From assembly GCA_042095055.1 (NCBI GenBank), contig JBELBZ010000008.1, forward strand, positions 15,271 to 79,270: DNA of 64,000 nucleotides, written 5' to 3'. The translations under genes and the position numbers were made by a program. The notes below the pieces were generated by a model. The model worked only from the letters and a program-made list of their open reading frames with translations. It did not search any database and had not been told where the DNA came from. This stretch comes from UBA8752 sp042095055 (GTDB taxonomy: Bacteria; Bacteroidota; Bacteroidia; Flavobacteriales_D; Sanyastnellaceae). Every line of letters begins with the position of its first letter. The first letter of the stretch is position 1. This document shows positions 34,545 to 41,844 of this stretch, in pieces.

Positions 34545-37073
34545 TCAAACCGCATTGCGGCCCGCGTTGACTATGCCAAACATGCTCCGCACCACAAGCT
34601 TCTGAAGCACCTCGGCATCCGCCGGAGCCTGGCCCTGTCCATCAATCCATTGCAATGCTGCCTGTTGGATGACCAGCAAGGGCAAAATGATGGACTCGCG
34701 CAAATCAATGGAAGCCGCGATGTCTGGAGATCGCTCCATCAATTGAGCCTGACCTGTCACGGTCAACAACAACCGACGGGTCAGGTCGAATTCCGCCTTT
34801 ACCGTCTTCCACAGACCGCCAAATTCAGGGTGATCCTGCAAATGTGCGGTGAGGTCAAAGTTGCACTTCCGCATGCTTTGCATGCTGTTCTCAACCAAAG
34901 CAGCAAACAGGGGCTGATCGCGGTACAAGGCCGCAGCGTCTTCCAACCTTCCCTCCTGCTCCAAGACCTGCAAAGCCGTCCCAATCCCAAAGAAACCGGG
35001 GACGTTCTGCTTGAGCTGACTCCAAGACCCCACAAACGGAATGGCCCTCAAATCATCGAGGGTCAATGGACCTGACTTTTTGCGGCGCGTTGGCCGGCTC
35101 GCAATGTTGGTCTCCCCATAGTATTTGAGGGTGCCGTAGGTCTGCAGGTAATCCATGAACTCAGGGCGGGCCTTGAGCGCATTGTACTCCGCGTAGCTCC
35201 TCTCGGCCAGCAGGTTCATCAAGTCACGCTGTGCCTGTGTCCAGCGCGATTTTTCAGGGTCAATCAAACGGTGCTGCAAGCCCGCGGTAAACAGCAACTC
35301 CAGGTTGTAGCCCGCACTCAACGGGGTTCCAAAATTGGAGCTGATGGACTGACCTTGGATCGTGGTCTGAACTTCCCTCGTTTCGACATCGGGACCCAGC
35401 GAAGCATAAAACCGGTGGGTGTTTCCTCCACCCCGTGCCGGTGGGCCGCCGCGGCCATCGAAGAACACCACCTCCACGCCCGCCTCGGAACAAGCTTGAG
35501 ACACCGTCTCCTTGGCTTGGTGAATCGACCAGTTGGCGCGCAAATAACCACCGTCTTTGGTGCCGTCACTAAAGCCCAACATGATGGTTTGGCGGTCGCC
35601 ACGTTGCGCCACGTGGGCGCGGTAAGCCGGGTCGGACAGCAGCGTCCGCATCGCAGCGGGAGCAGCCGCAAGGTCATCGACCGTCTCAAACAGCGGCACC
35701 AAGTCCAACGGAACCGCATCGCCGTCAAAAGTGGTCCTTGCCAAAGCATACAGGCGCGCCACATCAGAAGCACCGCGGCAATTGCTGATGATGAACCGGT
35801 GGCACCCATCAGCTCCATTGGAAAACTGAATGTTCTGAATGGCAGACATCACCTCTACAGCATCGCGCTCCACATCGTCGGTTACGTCCGAAGCCAACCG
35901 TGCGGTGCGCATGGCCATGAGTTCAGCGACATCATCGCTTTGTATGCCCATCGCCTCTGCCGCCCTTCTCAGTACGCGGCTGTCCTGGCGCACGTCAATG
36001 GCCGCAAAATGCTGGCCAAAAATGGCCAGGGCGACCCGCAAGCGCAGGATTTCCAATAGATGCAACCCGCCGTAGTCGCGGCGCACAATCTGCTCCACTT
36101 CGCCGAGTTCAGCCAGGGCCGCCTCTACATCGAAACCCACGTCCTTAGAATTGAGCGCTGAATCCAATACTGACTGCACCGCATCCAACATGCCTTGCAC
36201 GCCCTTGAATGTGATGCGCCGACGCAACGCCCGCAACTCCCTGCGGTAACAGCGCAACAGCATCAAACGAAGCCGGTCCGCCACCCGGAGGGTGGTCGCC
36301 GCATCGACATAGGGATTGCCATCCCGGTCACCGCCCGGCCAAAAGCCGATGTCAAATGCAGCCGCGACCTCCATCGGATCCACATCTGCCGCCACCCCCA
36401 TGCGCATCACCAAAGCGGGCAATGCTGGATAGAAAACGTGCTCCAAGTACCATCCCTGCCGCACCGCCTCATCGTAAGGCGTGGGCGCCTGTTCTTGGAA
36501 AAACGGCGTCAAGCCCAACTGATGGAGCAAATCGCGGGCACCTTCGAAATCACCTTGGCGGACGACTTCTGTCAAGTCCGTAATGATCCCCAAAGCCGAA
36601 CCCGGATAGAACTGCGTAGGGTGTGCCGTGAGTACAATCCTCACGCGCTGAGCCACCATCGCCTCCTTCAATTCTGTCTGCAGGTCCCTGCGTTCAATCC
36701 GCGGCAGCAGGCCTGTGAGCGATTCCGCTCCTTGCAAGTCATTGAGCCGCTCGTATCGGGCGTCCTCCAATGCATCCACCAGCACCACTTGCCGTTCGAT
36801 GTACTGGATGAACCGAAACAACACCCCAGCCTGGTCCTCCGTGGAAATCCCTGCCTGATTGAAATAGCCCTCCACCACTTCCCGAGGGGAACGGCCATTG
36901 GCCAAGGCCCTGCGACAGGTTTCCTGAAACAGCGGCACCTGAACTCCCGTCCCGCGGATACCATCCAAGGGAAGCGTCAGAAAAATGCTGTTGTAAACCT
37001 CGAATGGGCGGGCCACCGCCGCGGTGTAAGGCGTATTGTCCATGGGGTCAGAAAGTTTGGGGAGTCGGAACAT
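34545..37073 (-). CDS. ppc: phosphoenolpyruvate carboxylase
   Basis: An 842-residue PEPC, which makes oxaloacetate from PEP and bicarbonate to refill the TCA cycle. Signatures: VLTAHPTQFYPGSALGII (catalytic His region), FWPGGDRDGNPYVD (GGDRDGNP), IMLGFSDGTKDGGYLRANW, FDGRGGPPARGGGNTHRFYA (GRGGxxxRGGGP-like) and the C-terminal end SMFGIVNAGRNAV, a variant of the usual ending NTG. The second signature has GGGNT where other PEPCs have GGGPT/GGGPx. The start at 37073 is preferred over 37118 and 37043. It is divergent from the aldo/keto reductase. Confidence 0.95.
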   Translation of the reverse strand: MFRLPKLSDPMDNTPYTAAVARPFEVYNSIFLTLPLDGIRGTGVQVPLFQETCRRALANGRSPREVVEGYFNQAGISTEDQAGVLFRFIQYIERQVVLVDALEDARYERLNDLQGAESLTGLLPRIERRDLQTELKEAMVAQRVRIVLTAHPTQFYPGSALGIITDLTEVVRQGDFEGARDLLHQLGLTPFFQEQAPTPYDEAVRQGWYLEHVFYPALPALVMRMGVAADVDPMEVAAAFDIGFWPGGDRDGNPYVDAATTLRVADRLRLMLLRCYRRELRALRRRITFKGVQGMLDAVQSVLDSALNSKDVGFDVEAALAELGEVEQIVRRDYGGLHLLEILRLRVALAIFGQHFAAIDVRQDSRVLRRAAEAMGIQSDDVAELMAMRTARLASDVTDDVERDAVEVMSAIQNIQFSNGADGCHRFIISNCRGASDVARLYALARTTFDGDAVPLDLVPLFETVDDLAAAPAAMRTLLSDPAYRAHVAQRGDRQTIMLGFSDGTKDGGYLRANWSIHQAKETVSQACSEAGVEVVFFDGRGGPPARGGGNTHRFYASLGPDVETREVQTTIQGQSISSNFGTPLSAGYNLELLFTAGLQHRLIDPEKSRWTQAQRDLMNLLAERSYAEYNALKARPEFMDYLQTYGTLKYYGETNIASRPTRRKKSGPLTLDDLRAIPFVGSWSQLKQNVPGFFGIGTALQVLEQEGRLEDAAALYRDQPLFAALVENSMQSMRKCNFDLTAHLQDHPEFGGLWKTVKAEFDLTRRLLLTVTGQAQLMERSPDIAASIDLRESIILPLLVIQQAALQWIDGQGQAPADAEVLQKLVVRSMFGIVNAGRNAV

Positions 37074-37131
37074 TGCCGACGCACTAAAACTACAATGCAA
37101 ACCCGCCGCATGTTCCACAGGCCCAGCCCCG

Positions 37132-37139
37132 TAAATTCG
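37132..37139 (+). promoter_or_regulatory. -7 promoter box TAAATTCG for the aldo/keto reductase
   Basis: Seven of eight match TAnnTTTG. It ends 5 nt before the ATG at 37145. Confidence 0.55.
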
Positions 37140-37144
37140 CCCCC

Positions 37145-38128
37145 ATGGAATACCGCAGGCTTGGAAACAGTGGATTGCAACTGTCCGAACTCTCTTTTGG
37201 AAGTTGGATCACTTTTGGAAATCAAATCGAGGACAAGACCAGCGGTCGCCTGCTGGACATGGCCTACGATGCGGGCATCAACTTCTTTGACAATGCCGAG
37301 GTCTATGCCCATGGCGCCTCCGAAGAAGTCATGGGCCGCCTCCTCTCACAGCGCGATTGGCCCCGGGACACCTGGTGTGTCTCGTCCAAGGTGTTTTTTG
37401 GGGCAGGTGGAAAACTGCCCACCCAGCGTGGACTTCACCGCAAACACGTCACAGAGGCCTGCCACGACGCCTTGAAGCGACTGCGGGTCGACTATCTCGA
37501 CCTGTTTTTCTGTCACCGCCCAGACAAGCAAACCCCCATGGAAGAAACGGTGTGGACCATGCACCAACTGATTCAACAGGGAAAAATCCTCTACTGGGGG
37601 ACCAGCGAATGGAGCGCTGCAGAAATCATGGATGCCCACCGGATTGCCGAGCGCCACCACCTGATCGGCCCCGTCATGGAGCAACCGCAGTACAACATGT
37701 TGGTCCGCCAGAAAGTCGAGGTTGAATTTGAAGATGTCTATCGCACTGTGGGCCTCGGAACCACCATCTGGAGTCCATTGGCATCGGGGATTCTAACGGG
37801 GAAATACAACGGAGCCACTTCGGAAGACGTGCGCCTCAAAAGGGACGAGCTGCAGTGGATGGCCGAACTCTTGCTCACCGAATCCAATCTCAAAAAGGTC
37901 GCCGCTTTGGGCGAGGTCGCAGGCGATTTGGGAACCAGCCTGGCCAAACTCGCCCTGGCGTGGTGCCTCAAAAACCCGAGGGTATCCACTGTATTGTTGG
38001 GTGCCACCAAGGCCAGCCAACTGGAAGAAAACCTGCAGGCCACAGAAGTGGTGCCCTTGCTGACCGACGAAGTCATGGAGCGGATTGAAGGCATCCTCGA
38101 CAATGCCCCTGCCCGCCCCCAATACTGA
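37145..38128 (+). CDS. aldo/keto reductase (Kv-beta-like, AKR6)
   Basis: A 327-residue NADPH-dependent oxidoreductase. The N-terminus MEYRRLGNSGLQLSELSFGS and the tetrad residues Asp and Tyr in NFFDNAEVYAHGASEEVMG, Lys in VSSKVFF and His in LDLFFCHRPD are visible, and IWSPLASGILTGKYNG is the cofactor loop typical of the AKR6/Kv-beta subgroup. Bacterial members reduce various aldehydes; the substrate here is unknown. It is the first gene of a short unit with trmD (3-bp gap). Confidence 0.9.
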   Translation: MEYRRLGNSGLQLSELSFGSWITFGNQIEDKTSGRLLDMAYDAGINFFDNAEVYAHGASEEVMGRLLSQRDWPRDTWCVSSKVFFGAGGKLPTQRGLHRKHVTEACHDALKRLRVDYLDLFFCHRPDKQTPMEETVWTMHQLIQQGKILYWGTSEWSAAEIMDAHRIAERHHLIGPVMEQPQYNMLVRQKVEVEFEDVYRTVGLGTTIWSPLASGILTGKYNGATSEDVRLKRDELQWMAELLLTESNLKKVAALGEVAGDLGTSLAKLALAWCLKNPRVSTVLLGATKASQLEENLQATEVVPLLTDEVMERIEGILDNAPARPQY

Positions 38129-38131
38129 GCC

Positions 38132-38812
38132 ATGCGCATTGACATCCTATCCGCCGTTCCCGATTTGTTGAAGGGGCCTTTTAGCGAAAGCATCGTGGGG
38201 CGCGCCCGCAAATCAGGTGTTGTCGAAGTCGAAGTGCACGACATTCGGAAGTGGAGCACCGACAAACATGGCAAAATCGACGACACGCCTTTTGGCGGCG
38301 GTGCGGGAATGGTCATGGCCATTCAGCCCATCGTCGACGCCATCGCAGACCTCCAGTCCCAGAGGACTTACGACGAAATCATCTACCTGACACCCGACGG
38401 AGAACGCCTCGCACAAGGCCGCGTCAACCAACTGAGCCTCAGCGGCAACCTTTTGCTTCTGTGCGGCCATTACAAAGGCATCGACCAGCGCATCCGCGAT
38501 CAGGTCATCACCCTGGAACTGAGCATTGGCGACTACGTTTTGAGCGGTGGAGAATTGGCAGCTGCGGTATTGGCTGATGCACTGGTCCGCTTGGTTCCCG
38601 GCGCCATAGGCGATGGCGAAAGCGCCCTTACCGACAGTTTTCAAGATGGATTGCTCGCTCCACCCGTCTACACCAGACCGGCAGAATGGCAAGGCCATCC
38701 CGTTCCAGAGGTGCTGCTCGGAGGGCATCATGCCGAAATCGACAAGTGGAGAATGGAGCAAGCATTGGAAAGAACACAACGGCTTCGTCCAGACCTGTTG
38801 GACGAGGCGTGA
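38132..38812 (+). CDS. trmD: tRNA (guanine-37-N1)-methyltransferase TrmD
   Basis: A 226-residue SPOUT methyltransferase that forms m1G37 and prevents frameshifting. Typical parts: MRIDILSAVPDLLKGPFSES, DDTPFGGGAGMVM, LLLCGHYKGIDQRI and the SAM-knot IGDYVLSGGELAAAVLADAL followed by AIGDGESALTDSF and the C-terminal PEVLLGGHHAEIDKWRMEQA. It lies upstream of rplS as in most bacteria, although here rplS has its own promoter 50 bp away. Confidence 0.96.
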   Translation: MRIDILSAVPDLLKGPFSESIVGRARKSGVVEVEVHDIRKWSTDKHGKIDDTPFGGGAGMVMAIQPIVDAIADLQSQRTYDEIIYLTPDGERLAQGRVNQLSLSGNLLLLCGHYKGIDQRIRDQVITLELSIGDYVLSGGELAAAVLADALVRLVPGAIGDGESALTDSFQDGLLAPPVYTRPAEWQGHPVPEVLLGGHHAEIDKWRMEQALERTQRLRPDLLDEA

Positions 38813-38819
38813 ATTGTCG

Positions 38820-38827
38820 TAATATTG
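38820..38827 (+). promoter_or_regulatory. -7 promoter box TAATATTG and short leader of rplS
   Basis: Seven of eight match TAnnTTTG. A leader of about 37 nt follows, containing the palindrome CGATTAATCG (38833-38842). This is longer than for most genes here and could carry control of ribosomal protein synthesis, but no known leader motif was recognised. Confidence 0.5.
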
Positions 38828-38864
38828 CACCCCGATTAATCGGACCTATTTCATCATACGCGTC

Positions 38865-39227
38865 ATGGATCGTCTTCGTCAAATTTCCCAGCAGCTTGTT
38901 CCCGTTCAGGAGTGGCCTGAGTTCAATGCTGGTGACACCCTCAAGGTCAGCTACAAGATTAAAGAGGGCTCGAAAGAGCGTACTCAGATTTTTCAAGGCA
39001 CTGTAATTCAGCGTCGAGGAGAAGGAACGACCGCGACCTTCACAGTGCGCAAAATGGCCTCTGGAGTCGGTGTCGAGCGTGTATTCCCCATTTCAAGCCC
39101 CTTCCTCGAGGCTGTGGAAGTGATGAAGCGTGGTAAGGTCCGCCGTGCGCGCATCTACTACTTGCGCGGCTTGACCGGTAAGTCTGCCCGCATCAAGGAG
39201 AAGCGCTCCTTTGGCAGCAGCAAATAA
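38865..39227 (+). CDS. rplS: 50S ribosomal protein L19
   Basis: A 120-residue L19, located at the 30S-50S interface. Conserved stretches: FNAGDTLKVSYKIKEGSKER, IFQGTVIQRRGEGTTATFTV, GVGVERVFPISSPFLEAVEV and KVRRARIYYLRGLTGKSARI. Standard length. A perfect hairpin terminator follows 16 bp after the stop. Confidence 0.97.
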   Translation: MDRLRQISQQLVPVQEWPEFNAGDTLKVSYKIKEGSKERTQIFQGTVIQRRGEGTTATFTVRKMASGVGVERVFPISSPFLEAVEVMKRGKVRRARIYYLRGLTGKSARIKEKRSFGSSK

Positions 39228-39243
39228 GACAGAACCCCTGTCC

Positions 39244-39281
39244 AACGACGAAGCCGGCCTTGTTGCCGGCTTCGTCGTTTG
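39244..39281 (+). terminator. intrinsic terminator after rplS
   Basis: A perfect 15-bp stem AACGACGAAGCCGGC (39244-39258)/GCCGGCTTCGTCGTT (39265-39279), loop CTTGTT, then a short TTTG. The T-run is poor, and its last bases double as the -33 element of the cutC promoter. Confidence 0.8.
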
Positions 39282-39306
39282 TAGCAGTCGCTAAAGCGTA
39301 TCTTGG
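39278..39306 (+). promoter_or_regulatory. cutC promoter TTTG-N17-TATCTTGG
   Basis: TTTG (39278-39281) is 17 nt before TATCTTGG (39299-39306), which fits the Bacteroidota consensus apart from one base in the -7 box. The ATG at 39316 is 9 nt downstream. Confidence 0.6.
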
Positions 39307-39315
39307 CTGAAGCCA

Positions 39316-40065
39316 ATGGACCAACCTTTTGACCTCCAAATCATCTGCAGTACACCAGGTGATGTTGCACGTGCCACACGTGGTGGAGCAACCCGCATCG
39401 AAATTGCCGGTTGCTACACAGCGGGAGGGGTCACTCCTTCTCCTGGCGTGATCCGACACTGCATCGAGGCCACCAATCTTCCTGTCACGGTATCATTGCG
39501 GCCGCGCGAAGGCCATTTGGTCTATACCGCATCCGAGCGCGACATCATCCTGCACGATGCGGAGTGGAGTCTGGCTCAAGGGGCGGCCACTGTCCTGATT
39601 GGAGGGTTGGATGGGCGGCTCAATTTGGACATCGATTTGATTGAAACTGCGATTGAGCGCTTTGGCGGGCAGCACATCATGGTCAACCGGGCGATAGACA
39701 GCGTGCGCAAATCGGATGAGGCCTTCGAAACCATCAAGTCGCTTCCCATTCATGCCCTGGCCTCGAGTGCTGGAGCGGGCAACGCCATCAAAGGGCACGA
39801 GCAACTGATCGAATGGCAGGCACAGGCCGACTTTGACATTTTCGCCTCCGGACAAGTGCTGCCCAGCGGCGCAGCTCGCATGTGGACCGCGGGGTTGTCT
39901 TGCTTCCGGGCCTCTGCCCGGCACAGCGCAGGTGTGGCCCACGAAGGCCGCTGGTTCGAAGGGGAACTGTATCCCGTGGATGCCCGGAGGGTAGAGCACC
40001 TGGTGCGTGCTCTTCAAAGGGCCGTCGCCAAGGAGTCCGAAGGACCAGAAGAGGATAGAGATTGA
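39316..40065 (+). CDS. cutC: CutC family protein
   Basis: A 249-residue TIM-barrel protein of the CutC family. The N-terminal strand-helix repeats are DLQIICSTPGDVARATRGGA followed by TRIEIAGCYTAGGVTPSPGV, the equivalent of the family's E-LC-xx-GGxTPSxG motif. Another conserved segment is HALASSAGAGNAIKGHEQLI. CutC was once linked to copper homeostasis in E. coli, but that assignment is disputed and the true activity is unknown. It stands alone between a terminator and the convergent ftcD gene. Confidence 0.85.
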   Translation: MDQPFDLQIICSTPGDVARATRGGATRIEIAGCYTAGGVTPSPGVIRHCIEATNLPVTVSLRPREGHLVYTASERDIILHDAEWSLAQGAATVLIGGLDGRLNLDIDLIETAIERFGGQHIMVNRAIDSVRKSDEAFETIKSLPIHALASSAGAGNAIKGHEQLIEWQAQADFDIFASGQVLPSGAARMWTAGLSCFRASARHSAGVAHEGRWFEGELYPVDARRVEHLVRALQRAVAKESEGPEEDRD

Positions 40066-40107
40066 CCCCTTGTACTGGCGTTCCTTGACCGCTCTGGTCT
40101 CCGAGAA

Positions 40108-41808
40108 TTAAACCCCAAGTACCGCAGACACCCTGTCGCGGACAGCACGCTCTTGCTGCTCTGCTGCTGCTTCCAGCTCGGTGCAACGGGCAAGCATCGC
40201 ATTGGCCACCTCCCGGTCTTCTAAATCAGCCGCATTGACCCTCACATTCATCACGGCGCCCAAAACCGCCGTACGTGCGCACAAGGCACCCACTCCTGCA
40301 TCGGTGACACTGTTGGGGTTGCCGTTCTCGGCCATCTCCGCCATAATGGCCATGGATTCCAAGGAGCGCTCAGCCACCTCCAAAGGCGTCTTCATGGCAC
40401 CCAAGGTGGCCGCCTGAATGGCCGCATGGCGGTCAGCCTTCTGGGCGTCATTGCCCTTGGGCATGCCAAACGCTTCCATGATGGCATCGAACGCAGCGGT
40501 GTCCTCGTCGACCAAAGCGAGCAACCGCGTTTGCAACGCCATTCCGCGTTCAGCAACCGCGCTGAACTCCTCCCAACGGCCATCCCAACCGCGCTTGTGG
40601 GCGCTCAAATTCGCCACCATGGTGCCGAGGGAAACGCCCATCGCACCAGCATAAGCCGCAATCGAACCACCACCCGGCGCAGGGCTCTCACTGGACGTTT
40701 CTTCTGCAAAGCCGGTCAACGTCATGCCCGCCAAAGGCGCAGTGTCTCCCGCGCCGTCCTCAAGCAGGTATTCGATCACGCGTTTCCGGGCATCGAAGGG
40801 CGCCAAGTCGTCCAAACCGAGTGACTTGACCGCCACTTTTACCTTCTCCGATTCGCTGATGCCCAAACTGCGCTCCTGTTTGCGCAGGTAATGGTCCGCA
40901 GCATCCATCAGCACACGCTTGGGAATCAAGCCCACAATCTCACTGCCCGTAACGCGCATGCCCCGGGCAATCGACCGTTCACACGCCGCATCAAAAGCGG
41001 TATGGACCGCTGTGACTGAAATATTGGTGAGGTTGAGCGACAGTTGGGCGATCCCGTATTCTTCGATGTACCAACCTATGCCCTTGACACATTTGAGCAT
41101 GCCGGGCTCCCGAAGGGGCTGCCCCTGAGCGTCGTTGACCACAGGCCCGGTGAGCCCACCTGTTCTTTTGACCCGGCCATTTTCCCTGAGGTCAAAAGCC
41201 ACAGCATTGGCCCTGCGGGAGGACGTGGTATTGAGGTTGACGTTATACGCCACCAAGAAATCGCGCGCGCCAATGGCGGTGGCCCCCGTCTTGCGGGCCC
41301 TTTCGTTGAATTCAGCGGGGCCAAAGTCAGGCTTCCACTGGGGGTCCGCGAGTTTCTCCAATCCCTCATACTCTCCTTTGCGACAATGGGCGAGGTTTTG
41401 GCGTTCTGGGGTCAAAGCCGCCTCTTCATAGAAATAACCGGGGATGCCCAGCTCCTTTCCCACGCGCTCGCCCAATGCATGCGCAGCGGCCTTGCAGTCT
41501 TCCATGGTCACGCCCGCCACGGGCACAAAGGGGCACACATCCGTAGCGCCCATGCGCGGGTGCTCGCCGCGGTGCTTGGACATGTCGATCAACTCGGCCG
41601 CCTTGGACATCAACCTAAATGCCGCCTCTACAATGGTTTCGGGCGGACCGACAAAAGTGATGACGGTGCGGTGGGTGGAGTTTCCCGGGTCCACATCGAG
41701 CAGGCGAACGCCATCTACTGTCTCGACGACAGCGGCAATGGCATCGATGGTGGCCCGGTCGCGGCCTTCAGAAATATTGGGTACACACTCAATCAAACGT
41801 AGAGACAT
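40108..41808 (-). CDS. ftcD: bifunctional glutamate formimidoyltransferase / formimidotetrahydrofolate cyclodeaminase
   Basis: A 566-residue fusion like animal FTCD. The N-terminal transferase (about 1-300: LIECVPNISEGRDRATIDAI, DPGNSTHRTVITFVG, GEHPRMGATDVCPFVPV) moves the formimino group from formiminoglutamate to tetrahydrofolate; the C-terminal cyclodeaminase (about 360-566: SSESPAPGGGSIAAYAGAMG) releases ammonia and yields methenyl-THF. It completes histidine breakdown begun by HutH/HutU/HutI; hutI lies at 44765, but a secreted protein gene separates the two. The ATG at 41808 is chosen over an upstream 41832 that would overlap a promoter-like TTAGTTTG (41830-41837). Confidence 0.94.
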   Translation of the reverse strand: MSLRLIECVPNISEGRDRATIDAIAAVVETVDGVRLLDVDPGNSTHRTVITFVGPPETIVEAAFRLMSKAAELIDMSKHRGEHPRMGATDVCPFVPVAGVTMEDCKAAAHALGERVGKELGIPGYFYEEAALTPERQNLAHCRKGEYEGLEKLADPQWKPDFGPAEFNERARKTGATAIGARDFLVAYNVNLNTTSSRRANAVAFDLRENGRVKRTGGLTGPVVNDAQGQPLREPGMLKCVKGIGWYIEEYGIAQLSLNLTNISVTAVHTAFDAACERSIARGMRVTGSEIVGLIPKRVLMDAADHYLRKQERSLGISESEKVKVAVKSLGLDDLAPFDARKRVIEYLLEDGAGDTAPLAGMTLTGFAEETSSESPAPGGGSIAAYAGAMGVSLGTMVANLSAHKRGWDGRWEEFSAVAERGMALQTRLLALVDEDTAAFDAIMEAFGMPKGNDAQKADRHAAIQAATLGAMKTPLEVAERSLESMAIMAEMAENGNPNSVTDAGVGALCARTAVLGAVMNVRVNAADLEDREVANAMLARCTELEAAAEQQERAVRDRVSAVLGV

Positions 41809-41844
41809 GGCTTGGCTTTTTCCGGGCGCCAAACTAATCCGAAT